Assembly (NCBI GenBank): GCA_041392165.1
Contig: JAWKMN010000002.1
Span: 434,001 to 498,000, forward strand
Origin: Arenibacter sp041392165
GTDB lineage: Bacteria; Bacteroidota; Bacteroidia; Flavobacteriales; Flavobacteriaceae
DNA length: 64,000 bases
Direction: 5' to 3'
The notes under the pieces are model-generated. The model searched no databases. It was not told the DNA's origin and saw only the letters and a list, made by a program, of their open reading frames with translations. Position 1 is the first letter of the stretch. Each line of letters starts with the position of its first letter. Of the stretch, positions 1-7,851 are shown in pieces. The position numbers were made by a program, and so were the translations under genes.

Positions 1-2153
1 AAGGCTTCGTCTATTACCTCAGGGGTCAGGTTTTGTTGTATATAACGTACTTCTTTTTCCCAATCCGATTTTGTGGTTTCGGCCAATAGGGAAAGGTCCA
101 GGCCATAGGCGTTCTTGTTAAAAGCTGCCACATTTCTAATGTCATTATTAAATCCTTCCATCATTTGAAGGGCGGGAATTATTCTAGTTGCCACTCCCAT
201 TAGGGCTCCATCCCCCCAAATGGAATACACTTGGTCCCGATCTCTTGGGATGGCCTCAAAAACGATCTTTCCCGATTCCTTATCTTTGACTTCTCCCCAG
301 CGCCATTGATCGTCATGCCTGTCCCAATCGCCCATCACCATATCAAATAAGCGGGTCCTTAGATATCTTTTGGTATTGACCACATATTTTTCGTCCCGCC
401 TAATTTTATCCATCATGTCCCAGGTGCTTTCAATCTTATTGGCATATCCAAAACTGCCCAATTCCCCATGGCCGTCGCCCACCTGTTCTTCCAAAATGTA
501 AAGTTCATCCCCAAATTCTCCATTAAATTCCGCCAAGGCGTTTTGTTTTGGGATATAGTATAATTTAGGGTTGGTATGGTAGAGTTCCAAGGCATCCGAA
601 AGGGTTCCAACGCTAAGAAGGCCGTATGGTAATGCGCCGGTATAAAAATCCAATAAAAATTTTTCGGTATAGGTGTCCTTAAATTCCCCAAGGACGTATT
701 TATCCTTAAACGCCATGGCCTGTAGGTATACTTCCGCACTTTTTTTAACCGCCCTTATTACGTATTCCCTTCCATTTTTATCGGTCAGCCGCAGGGATTT
801 GGATTGGTTGCCGCCCCCTTTACGTACCGGTTTTAAGCCTCCAAATAAAGTATCCAGCCTGAGGGTGGGCGCAGTTACTTCCATGGCGTAGTACTTCCTG
901 TACCTATCTCCCCAAATAGTTTTGAAAAATTTACTTTTTTCAATGGCTTCCTTGTCGTAAACGGATGCCTTTACCTGTGCTGGAAGATCCTTGTTGTTAA
1001 ATCTATAATTTTTGTTTCTGTCTGGGGGCAGTACCTGTGTGGAATATAGTAGCTCGGGATCATTATTTTTCCCTACCCCAAAATACTTTACTTGGGAAGA
1101 GCCATCCTTGTATACCTTTAATTCTGCAAAACCCATTCTGCCAGTTGAGAATTTGGCGCCGTTCAATAATCTGGTAGCACCTTCCTTGGCACCGGAACCG
1201 CTAACGATCTGGGGAGTATTGTCCTCCAGAATATATTGAAGGGAATGTTCGTGTCCAGAGGTCAATATTACTTTTTGTGAATACTGTGCCATGGTTATCA
1301 GACGATCCCGTAATTGGGTATATCTCTTATTTTGTAGATCGGCGTAGGAGGCACCACTTGTTTTTCTGATAAGGTTTACAAAAGAGCCTAAAATGGGGAA
1401 TGGAAAGTTGCCTCCTATAGGGTTTAAATGAAGTTTTGCAGAGTACTCGCCGCCGTGGGGCCCGTAACTGAACATAGGATGGTGTAGGGCCAAAATGGTA
1501 GTCTTGTCCCTATTTTTTTTAATAAGGCTTTCCAGTTCTTCAAAAAATATCTCCCTGTCCTTTATTTCACATTTGTCGTTCATTTTGGGGTGTTTGTCCC
1601 AATTGGTCAGGTACCATTCCGTATCAATGGCTATAAGCACTATTTTATCGCTGATATCAATTTTCGCTATGGGGCACCCATCTTCAGGAAAAAAGACCTC
1701 TTTGCTATTCAATGTCATCTGAATATATTCTTGTTGTCTTTTTAGGCCTTCCAGCCCTTCATTGTACCAATCGTGGTTTCCTGGGATAAAAATAGGGGCG
1801 CCTTTATAATTTTTCAGGGTTTTTAATTGGGCATCCAAATTGTTTTTGGCCTCCAAATAAGCTTGGGGAGCATCTTTTTCATCTGGCATTCCGGCAGGAT
1901 AGATGTTATCGCCCAAAAAGAGGGCGGTACTGTTTTTGTTGGCCTTTTCCAGAGTTTTTTGAAAAACTTTTAACGCCTCGTTTTGGCCGTCCATAGGAGA
2001 TTTTCCCGCATCCCCTATCAGATAAAAAGTGTGCAATAATTCGCTGTTGCTGGAAATATCCTTTGGGGCGGCACTTTCCGCATATTTTGTTTTATATGTG
2101 GCACAGCCTGTCAATAGAAAAAGTATGGATATAAGTAGGTAATGTTTCCTCAT
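1..2153 (-). CDS. Secreted metallophosphoesterase lipoprotein with kinase-like second half (partial, 3' end missing)
   Basis: The gene enters from the left edge; 717 codons are visible and no stop is reached. The N-terminus is a lipoprotein signal with lipobox LTGC (Cys17), so the protein is probably exported and lipid-anchored. Residues about 44-310 carry the calcineurin-like phosphoesterase motifs in order: GDAG (47-50), GDN (81-83), GNHD (125-128), HH (224-225) and SGHEHS (299-304). The region after about residue 440 is not part of that fold. It has a Gly-rich stretch (446-449), YVIRAVKK (464-471), GDWDRH (608-613) and PRDRDQ (636-641), which together look like an atypical protein-kinase core of the CotH/Fam20/HipA kind. 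That second assignment is my inference. An alternative ATG lies two codons upstream at 2159. The substrate is unknown. Confidence 0.8.
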   Translation of the reverse strand, partial: MRKHYLLISILFLLTGCATYKTKYAESAAPKDISSNSELLHTFYLIGDAGKSPMDGQNEALKVFQKTLEKANKNSTALFLGDNIYPAGMPDEKDAPQAYLEAKNNLDAQLKTLKNYKGAPIFIPGNHDWYNEGLEGLKRQQEYIQMTLNSKEVFFPEDGCPIAKIDISDKIVLIAIDTEWYLTNWDKHPKMNDKCEIKDREIFFEELESLIKKNRDKTTILALHHPMFSYGPHGGEYSAKLHLNPIGGNFPFPILGSFVNLIRKTSGASYADLQNKRYTQLRDRLITMAQYSQKVILTSGHEHSLQYILEDNTPQIVSGSGAKEGATRLLNGAKFSTGRMGFAELKVYKDGSSQVKYFGVGKNNDPELLYSTQVLPPDRNKNYRFNNKDLPAQVKASVYDKEAIEKSKFFKTIWGDRYRKYYAMEVTAPTLRLDTLFGGLKPVRKGGGNQSKSLRLTDKNGREYVIRAVKKSAEVYLQAMAFKDKYVLGEFKDTYTEKFLLDFYTGALPYGLLSVGTLSDALELYHTNPKLYYIPKQNALAEFNGEFGDELYILEEQVGDGHGELGSFGYANKIESTWDMMDKIRRDEKYVVNTKRYLRTRLFDMVMGDWDRHDDQWRWGEVKDKESGKIVFEAIPRDRDQVYSIWGDGALMGVATRIIPALQMMEGFNNDIRNVAAFNKNAYGLDLSLLAETTKSDWEKEVRYIQQNLTPEVIDEA

Positions 2154-2207
2154 GTACATCAGATTAGAAATCAAAATTTTGTAATTTGTGGGTCATAATT
2201 AACACTT

Positions 2208-3398
2208 ATGTCGGAAATCCTAGAAAAAGCTGAAACTTTTGTTGTCGATTTATTATCCAATAATTTGGATTCCAGTTATTTGTACCACAATTTGAGCCAT
2301 ACCCAGCGGGTGGTTAAAAGTACTAAAGAATTATTGAACTTTTATAATTTGGAGGAGGAGGAAAACGAGATTGTTCTATTGGCAGCGTGGTTGCATGATA
2401 CCGGATATACAAAAGGTTCCAAGGATCATGAGGAGGCCAGTTGTAATATAGCCCGCAATTTTTTGGACCGACAGGCGTATGATGAACAAAAAATAGATGG
2501 TGTGTGCAGCCTTATTATGGCAAGCAAAAGATTCCATGAGCCTCAAAATCTTTTGGAGGAGATCATAAGGGATGCCGATTGTTCCCATTTTGGGAAGAAA
2601 AGCTATATGGAAACTTCCGAACTGCTTAGGGAAGAGTTGGAAACTTTAGGTTTGGCATCCTATTCGCAAAAGGAATGGCGAGAGGCAAACCTTAAGATGC
2701 TCCAAACGGAACAACGTTTTTATACCGATTTTGCCCTTCAAAATTGGCAGGAAGAAAAGAATAAAAATATAAGAAGGCTGATCAAAGGAAAAAACGCAGA
2801 TGAAAATTTGGTAAAAAAGGAAAAATTAAAGGCCAAATATAAGAGCGAAAGCCCCGATCGTGGTATACAGACCCTGTTTCGGGTAACTCTTAAAAATCAT
2901 TTAATGCTCAGTGATATTGCCGATACCAAAGCGAATATCCTACTATCGGTAAATGCCATTATTATTTCATTGGTATTGTCCAATTTAATGACCAAACTGG
3001 ACAATCCGTCCAATAATTACCTGGTTTATCCCACCCTGTTATTTGTTGTTTTTAGTGTTGTATCCATGGTACTTGCCGTTCTTGCCACAAGGCCTAATGT
3101 TACACAGGGCGAATTTACCAAGGAGGATGTTCGGCAGCGCAAGGTGAACCTATTGTTTTTTGGAAATTTTCATAAAATGAAATTGGAAGATTACCAATGG
3201 GCCATAAACGAATTGGTACAGGATAAGGAATATATATATTCCTCATTGACCAAGGATCTATATTATCTTGGATTGGTGCTGAACAGGAAGTATAAAATAC
3301 TGAGATGGACCTACACTATCTTTATCATAGGAATGATTATTTCCGTACTTGCCTTTATCGTTTCCTTTAAGTATTTTGGTCCGGATCGCGGTTTGTGA
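2208..3398 (+). CDS. HD-domain phosphohydrolase fused to a Pycsar effector (DUF5706) membrane domain
   Basis: The protein has 396 residues and two parts. Residues about 10-190 form an HD phosphohydrolase domain with the expected metal ligands: H27 and H31 in HNLSH, H63-D64 in WLHDTG, and D122/D124 in RDADCSH. Residues about 218-390 match the Pycsar effector transmembrane family (DUF5706, PycTM). The hallmark N-H-x-x-L-S-D-x-A-D-x-K-A falls at 230-241, followed by paired hydrophobic segments at about 243-261 and 273-293 and a last one at about 368-388. In Pycsar defence, such effectors respond to cyclic CMP or UMP and damage the membrane; no cyclase gene is in this window. The fusion suggests that nucleotide hydrolysis and the membrane output sit in one chain. 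Defence and housekeeping roles are both possible. The gene is convergent with its right neighbour, 15 bp apart. Confidence 0.85.
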   Translation: MSEILEKAETFVVDLLSNNLDSSYLYHNLSHTQRVVKSTKELLNFYNLEEEENEIVLLAAWLHDTGYTKGSKDHEEASCNIARNFLDRQAYDEQKIDGVCSLIMASKRFHEPQNLLEEIIRDADCSHFGKKSYMETSELLREELETLGLASYSQKEWREANLKMLQTEQRFYTDFALQNWQEEKNKNIRRLIKGKNADENLVKKEKLKAKYKSESPDRGIQTLFRVTLKNHLMLSDIADTKANILLSVNAIIISLVLSNLMTKLDNPSNNYLVYPTLLFVVFSVVSMVLAVLATRPNVTQGEFTKEDVRQRKVNLLFFGNFHKMKLEDYQWAINELVQDKEYIYSSLTKDLYYLGLVLNRKYKILRWTYTIFIIGMIISVLAFIVSFKYFGPDRGL

Positions 3399-3413
3399 CC
3401 AAAGGAAACAATG

Positions 3414-5783
3414 TTATTTGTTCAATTCCAGCATTAAGTCCTCATAGGTATAGGTTTTTTCCTTTTCATCATTGGAACGGTATAGAATGGAAGCCCTGAT
3501 GGCTTTTAGCCCAGAAATCCCCTGTAATCCTTCCAATTCTACAATTTCAACCTTGCCGCTGAAGTAACCTTTGGATTTGAGGAATCTAATATAGCGCAGG
3601 TATTCCTGTTCATCCTTTTTTTGTGAATAGACTATGGCAATTTTACCCGCTTGGGTCAACCTTTCGTTGGTTCCTTTAATAAAGGACTTATCAATTCTTT
3701 TTTTTATGATCTCATACCTGGCATTGTAGGTGCCGTCCACGTCGAAACGTTTTTCGTCCATCCTAAAGCGAATGGATAAAGAGCCGTTATATACCAGAAT
3801 AAGCGATGTTACGTTCAATGGCACCTGTAACTTGGATTTAAGGTTATAATGCTTGTTTTCCATTTCACAGATAACCTGTAGTTGCCATAACCTTAGGTTG
3901 TTGAGGTAGAGTAGGTCGAACTCTCTTGCTCCGGTTATGGAATCCCCTATGTACATATTGTGCTCCACGCCATCGGTCTTGTACCTTTCAAAATAATGTG
4001 GGTACATTTTCTGGGCTTCCTCCTGTTTGCCGTCGATTACCGAAGCCAACTTTTTGTTGATCAGCATTACGCTTTGATCATAGTTTTTTCTGTGATCGTA
4101 ATAGGAACCGGTTCCTTTGTCTATTTTTGCCTCATAGGAAAGCAAAAGATTTTGAATATAGGAATCGGATTTTTTGATATGCTCGAATACCGGATTTATT
4201 TCTTCCTGTACAAAATCGGAAATGGCCTGTTCGCTATTGGTATGTAGGACCTCCCTGATTTCCTCAAGGAGGTTGTCTACCCTGAATATAAGTTCTTCGT
4301 AAATGGGCAAATTATACTTTTGCCAAACCTGGGTCATTATTTGTTTAATTTCGGACAATTGGATCATGAGGTCCCTTTGGATTGCCTTATTTCTTTCCTG
4401 GGAGGAATTTTGAATATCTACCTGTCCATATAACGGATATACTTCATCAAAGACAATTTCACGAAAAGAAGGCTGTAGGCCTTCCTGGCTTTCTTTTATA
4501 AAGCGTTTTGCTACTTCTTTAAATTTCCAATATACCGAAGGATGAACGGAAGTACACTCGTTCTGGATGACCGCATCTATTAAATTTTCTTCCTCTTCAA
4601 GAGATCGCAGTACGGCCGAAACAATATAGGGGACTACATCGTCCAATTTCTTTGCATTAACACTATTAAAGTCGTTTGCCCTGTCCGAAACCAATTCCAA
4701 CACCCCCAATAATTGACCTTCTTTGGCAATAGGGGCCAAGAGGGCACTTTTAATTTTTTGATCGTACAGACAGTCATATGGTGCCATACCGTCTGAAACC
4801 TTGTAATGCTTCTCAACATCGCTAATTACAAAGTAGTCGTTTTGCTCGATCAATTTACTGTATGAGGATTTGCATAGTGCCTCATTACATATTTCAACTT
4901 GTTTTTTTTGTAGAATAAAGCTGTCTATTCCATTTGCCGGAACCCTTTCAAATTGCTCTGCCTTGGAATTGTACACCGAGAATCCAATACGCATATTGGG
5001 TAATCCAAATAAAGATTTAAAGGTTTCTTCTACCCCCTTAATGAAATTGCCTCCACTTTTGTCCTTAATGATCAGGCTGGATTTTATTTCGGAGATGGAA
5101 TGCTCTGCGGTAACATCGAACATGTTCGAGATTACAAACCCTTTGCTGATAAAGCTATTGGGCGGGATCTTTGCTTTCCATAGATCTACATTATCTATAT
5201 TTTCCAATAATTTATCTACGTCTTCCCGGGTAATTTCCAAGGGCTTCCCATTGGGAATGATTTCCATGAAATCGGCATTGTACAAAATCCGGTAATGCCT
5301 CATTACACCTTTGGCATCGGGAATATCGTAAAAAAAGGGTCTTTTGAAATCCAGGTTAAATCCGTAATAAAAATTAAGGATGACCACACAGGCCATGATA
5401 TAACTTACCCCTTCTTCTTGGTTCCTTATCCTTGGCAGATAATTAGGCCCGGCTGCTGCCAATATTTTTTCAAAGCGCCTACTGGAGTTATATATGATAT
5501 CCGTGTAAGGAGAGGAAGCCGTTTTTATTTCGTTGGCAGTAAGTACCGATGAAAACAGGTCCTGCAGAATAATTTGAATTACATCCTTGCGTTTTTCCAA
5601 AATATCGATATCGGTGAAGCCATCACGTAATTCCGGAAATGGAGCCTGGGCATCCAGAATATAACGCGCCTTGGTAGCCAAAAACGAATCATCGCTTTGC
5701 GCCATTTCATCATATTGCTTCAATAATTTATTAAAGCTAATATGATGTTCGAGAGGTGATATTTTATCGGAAAATCCCTTCAT
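3414..5783 (-). CDS. GAF domain-containing protein, function unknown
   Basis: Large cytosolic protein of 789 residues from the preferred start at 5783 (MKGFSDKISPLEHH). An upstream in-frame ATG at 5906 would add 41 residues, but that stretch holds a promoter-like TAATTTTA on the minus strand, so I favour the shorter form. Residues about 250-400 form a GAF-like domain, recognisable by VISDVE, then SALLAPIAKEGQLLGVLELVS. A long helical region follows (about 400-620), and the C-terminal part is mixed alpha/beta with no motif I recognise. No signal peptide or membrane segment is seen. It is convergent with the HD-Pycsar gene and divergent from the metallophosphoesterase at 5947, which hints at shared signalling. 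The ligand and output are unknown. Confidence 0.75.
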   Translation of the reverse strand: MKGFSDKISPLEHHISFNKLLKQYDEMAQSDDSFLATKARYILDAQAPFPELRDGFTDIDILEKRKDVIQIILQDLFSSVLTANEIKTASSPYTDIIYNSSRRFEKILAAAGPNYLPRIRNQEEGVSYIMACVVILNFYYGFNLDFKRPFFYDIPDAKGVMRHYRILYNADFMEIIPNGKPLEITREDVDKLLENIDNVDLWKAKIPPNSFISKGFVISNMFDVTAEHSISEIKSSLIIKDKSGGNFIKGVEETFKSLFGLPNMRIGFSVYNSKAEQFERVPANGIDSFILQKKQVEICNEALCKSSYSKLIEQNDYFVISDVEKHYKVSDGMAPYDCLYDQKIKSALLAPIAKEGQLLGVLELVSDRANDFNSVNAKKLDDVVPYIVSAVLRSLEEEENLIDAVIQNECTSVHPSVYWKFKEVAKRFIKESQEGLQPSFREIVFDEVYPLYGQVDIQNSSQERNKAIQRDLMIQLSEIKQIMTQVWQKYNLPIYEELIFRVDNLLEEIREVLHTNSEQAISDFVQEEINPVFEHIKKSDSYIQNLLLSYEAKIDKGTGSYYDHRKNYDQSVMLINKKLASVIDGKQEEAQKMYPHYFERYKTDGVEHNMYIGDSITGAREFDLLYLNNLRLWQLQVICEMENKHYNLKSKLQVPLNVTSLILVYNGSLSIRFRMDEKRFDVDGTYNARYEIIKKRIDKSFIKGTNERLTQAGKIAIVYSQKKDEQEYLRYIRFLKSKGYFSGKVEIVELEGLQGISGLKAIRASILYRSNDEKEKTYTYEDLMLELNK

Positions 5784-5946
5784 TGCAATCCTTAGTCCAT
5801 ATTTGGACCGTAAAATTACAAAAGAAATCGATTTATTCCCTAGATCCGGACATATCCGAACAACCCCATTTTTTGGTTGTATAACGAATGTCTTGGGTTT
5901 GGGCATGTTACGGGACCATTTTTTACGATACTATTGATAAACCTTA

Positions 5947-6891
5947 ATGTCCCCAGCTAAAAAAGTATTACCTTTTCGCCCAAAACCAATGTCCTCATTT
6001 ACCAGATTGTCCCGGGCTTATAAAAATGCTAAAATCCTGCCTTTTGATGATAGCTCCAAAATAGTTTTATTTAGTGACTGCCATAGGGGGGATAGTAGTT
6101 TTGCGGACGAATTTGCCAATAATCGCAATATATACATCCATGCCCTTAGGTACTATTTTAACGAAGGCTATACATACTGCGAATTAGGGGATGGGGATGA
6201 ACTATGGGAGAATCTCAGTTTTGACTCCATTTTTACGGCGCATAAGAATGTATATAAACTTTTAAGGCAATTTCATTTGGAAAAAAGGCTCCATATGATT
6301 TGGGGGAATCATGACATGGTGTATAAAGATCCATTGTATGTGGAAAGGAATTTATCGTTCTATTTTGAGCCTATTGACGATTGCAATAAAGAATTGTTCG
6401 AGGATATCACTTACCATGAGGCCATAATTTTAAAGCATAGTGAAAGTGGCCAAGAGTTGTTTTTGACGCATGGCCACCAAGCAGATTGGTGGAACTACAC
6501 CTTTTGGCGGTGGGGCAGGTTCCTGGTGCGTGTTTTATGGAAGCCGTTGCAGGTGTGGGGCATTGCCGACCCTACAAGTCCCGCCAAAAATTACAAGGAA
6601 CTTATCAAGATTGAAAGGCGCATAAAAAAATGGATTTTGGCCAACAATGAAATATTGACGATTGCAGGCCATACCCACAGGCCACGTTTTCCTATACCTG
6701 GGGAAATACCATTCTTCAACGATGGTAGTTGCGTGCATCCGCGAAGTATTACCGGAATTGAAATCCAGAAAGGAACCATATCCCTTATTAAATGGGAAAT
6801 AGCGACCAAGGATGATGGTACCTTGCAGATAGTAAGAATATTATTGGAGGGTCCCCAACAGTTAATAAGTTACAGGAAAGCTAAACCCTAG
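5947..6891 (+). CDS. Metallophosphoesterase, LpxH/calcineurin-like
   Basis: A 314-residue protein without a signal peptide, with the full set of binuclear-metal phosphoesterase motifs: SDCHRGD near residue 43, GDGDELW near 80, GNHDMV near 119, THGHQAD near 176 and AGHTHRP near 239. The GDGDELWE form and an aromatic-rich insertion right after THGHQAD (WWNYTFWRWGRF) recall membrane-surface enzymes such as UDP-2,3-diacylglucosamine hydrolase, but the sequence is not a clear LpxH and no lipid A gene is adjacent. It could equally be a nucleotide or lipid phosphatase. It is divergent from the GAF gene. A hairpin without a T tract follows at 6919. Confidence 0.78.
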   Translation: MSPAKKVLPFRPKPMSSFTRLSRAYKNAKILPFDDSSKIVLFSDCHRGDSSFADEFANNRNIYIHALRYYFNEGYTYCELGDGDELWENLSFDSIFTAHKNVYKLLRQFHLEKRLHMIWGNHDMVYKDPLYVERNLSFYFEPIDDCNKELFEDITYHEAIILKHSESGQELFLTHGHQADWWNYTFWRWGRFLVRVLWKPLQVWGIADPTSPAKNYKELIKIERRIKKWILANNEILTIAGHTHRPRFPIPGEIPFFNDGSCVHPRSITGIEIQKGTISLIKWEIATKDDGTLQIVRILLEGPQQLISYRKAKP

Positions 6892-6918
6892 ATCTGCACT
6901 AGTGCCGTAAATTGGGGA

Positions 6919-6939
6919 TGCCACAATGAAGATGTGGCA
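6919..6939. terminator. Hairpin between convergent genes, possible bidirectional transcription stop
   Basis: TGCCACA (6919-6925) pairs perfectly with TGTGGCA (6933-6939) across a 7-base loop. It lies between the convergent metallophosphoesterase and tonB ends. No T tract follows on either strand, so it is not a classical intrinsic terminator. Confidence 0.35.
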
Positions 6940-6965
6940 GAATTAAAGGAATTGTTTTGCGATGG

Positions 6966-7691
6966 TTATTGCAGCCTAAATGTAATAGGGATGGTATAGG
7001 GAACCTTAACTGCCCTTCCCCTCTGCTTTCCTGGTGTCATTTGCGGTAGTGCGGCAATAATACGGGAAGCTTCCTTTTCCAATAGCTTGTCCGGCCCCCT
7101 TGTTCGTATATTGGTTATGTGGCCGGTATTGTCTATAATAAATTGTACGTATACCTTGCCTTCAATGCCCAATTCCACGGCAACATCGGGATAGTTGAAT
7201 TGTTTTATGATGTGCTCCTGTATTTTTTTTTGAAAACAAGCTTTTTGGGCTTCGTTGGAGGTTTCCTTACATCCTGGAAATACGGGAACGTTTTCTATTA
7301 CGGCAAAGGGCACTTCAATATCTTCCTCTTCCTCCTCCACTACTGCTATATCTTCGGCCTTTAATGTTGCCTCCTCCACAATGGTCTCCTGATCTATTTC
7401 AGTGCTTTGAATCAGCGTTTCCTCTATTTCCGCCACATCCTCAACAATCTCTATAATTTCGGGGGCGGCAGGAGGAGCAGGGGGTGGCGGAACATTCAAT
7501 GCCTCGGTAACCGGTACTTTTTCGTCCAAGTATTCCGTTACCGTCAACTGCTCCATATCGGTATTTGATTTTGGATATGTTTTCAACTCCAAGGCCCTCC
7601 AAACAATAAATAATACTATGACAAGGCCAATTACAAAGAAAAGTCCGCTTTGTCTGTCTAAATCGGCCCTGGGATATTTTTTTGGTTCCAT
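6966..7691 (-). CDS. Energy transducer TonB family protein
   Basis: A 241-residue protein with TonB architecture. It has a short cytosolic start, one transmembrane helix at about residues 15-33, and a Pro/Ala stretch PPPPAPPAAP (about 68-77). A very acidic Glu-rich spacer spans about 78-130 and contains EEEEED. The C-terminal TonB domain (about 155-241) includes IEGKVYVQFIID and ends VPYTIPITFRLQ. TonB passes proton-motive force from ExbB-ExbD to outer-membrane receptors. No exbB, exbD or receptor gene is in the window, so the partner is unknown. The C-terminal domain resembles the tandem-type TonB_C found in many Bacteroidota paralogues rather than the short enterobacterial form. It is transcribed away from the GH32 gene. 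Confidence 0.85.
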   Translation of the reverse strand: MEPKKYPRADLDRQSGLFFVIGLVIVLFIVWRALELKTYPKSNTDMEQLTVTEYLDEKVPVTEALNVPPPPAPPAAPEIIEIVEDVAEIEETLIQSTEIDQETIVEEATLKAEDIAVVEEEEEDIEVPFAVIENVPVFPGCKETSNEAQKACFQKKIQEHIIKQFNYPDVAVELGIEGKVYVQFIIDNTGHITNIRTRGPDKLLEKEASRIIAALPQMTPGKQRGRAVKVPYTIPITFRLQ

Positions 7692-7818
7692 GACACCGTT
7701 TTTTTGATACCTTAAGTTACTAAATTTTTAGGTCCGGTCCTATGACCTATATCAGTTTGGTTATACTTCTAAAGGTGAATTTGGGTGTAATTCTTTAATT
7801 CATATGTTTTTGGCGGCA

Positions 7819-7826
7819 TATTTTTG
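7819..7826 (+). promoter_or_regulatory. Bacteroidota-type -7 box before the GH32 gene
   Basis: TATTTTTG matches the Bacteroidota -7 consensus TAnnTTTG and ends 25 bases before the TTG start at 7852. No TTTG-type -33 element sits at the usual distance of about 19 bases, so support is partial. Confidence 0.4.
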
Positions 7827-7851
7827 TTATTTTTATTAAAAACAGTAGATT

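Noticed and set aside
413..1722. Several 70-110-residue frames on both strands in the first 2 kb
   Set aside because: All lie over the long metallophosphoesterase gene, which is unbroken and has clear motifs.
3960..5552. Plus-strand frames of 85-141 residues opposite the GAF gene
   Set aside because: Antisense shadows of an intact 789-residue gene.
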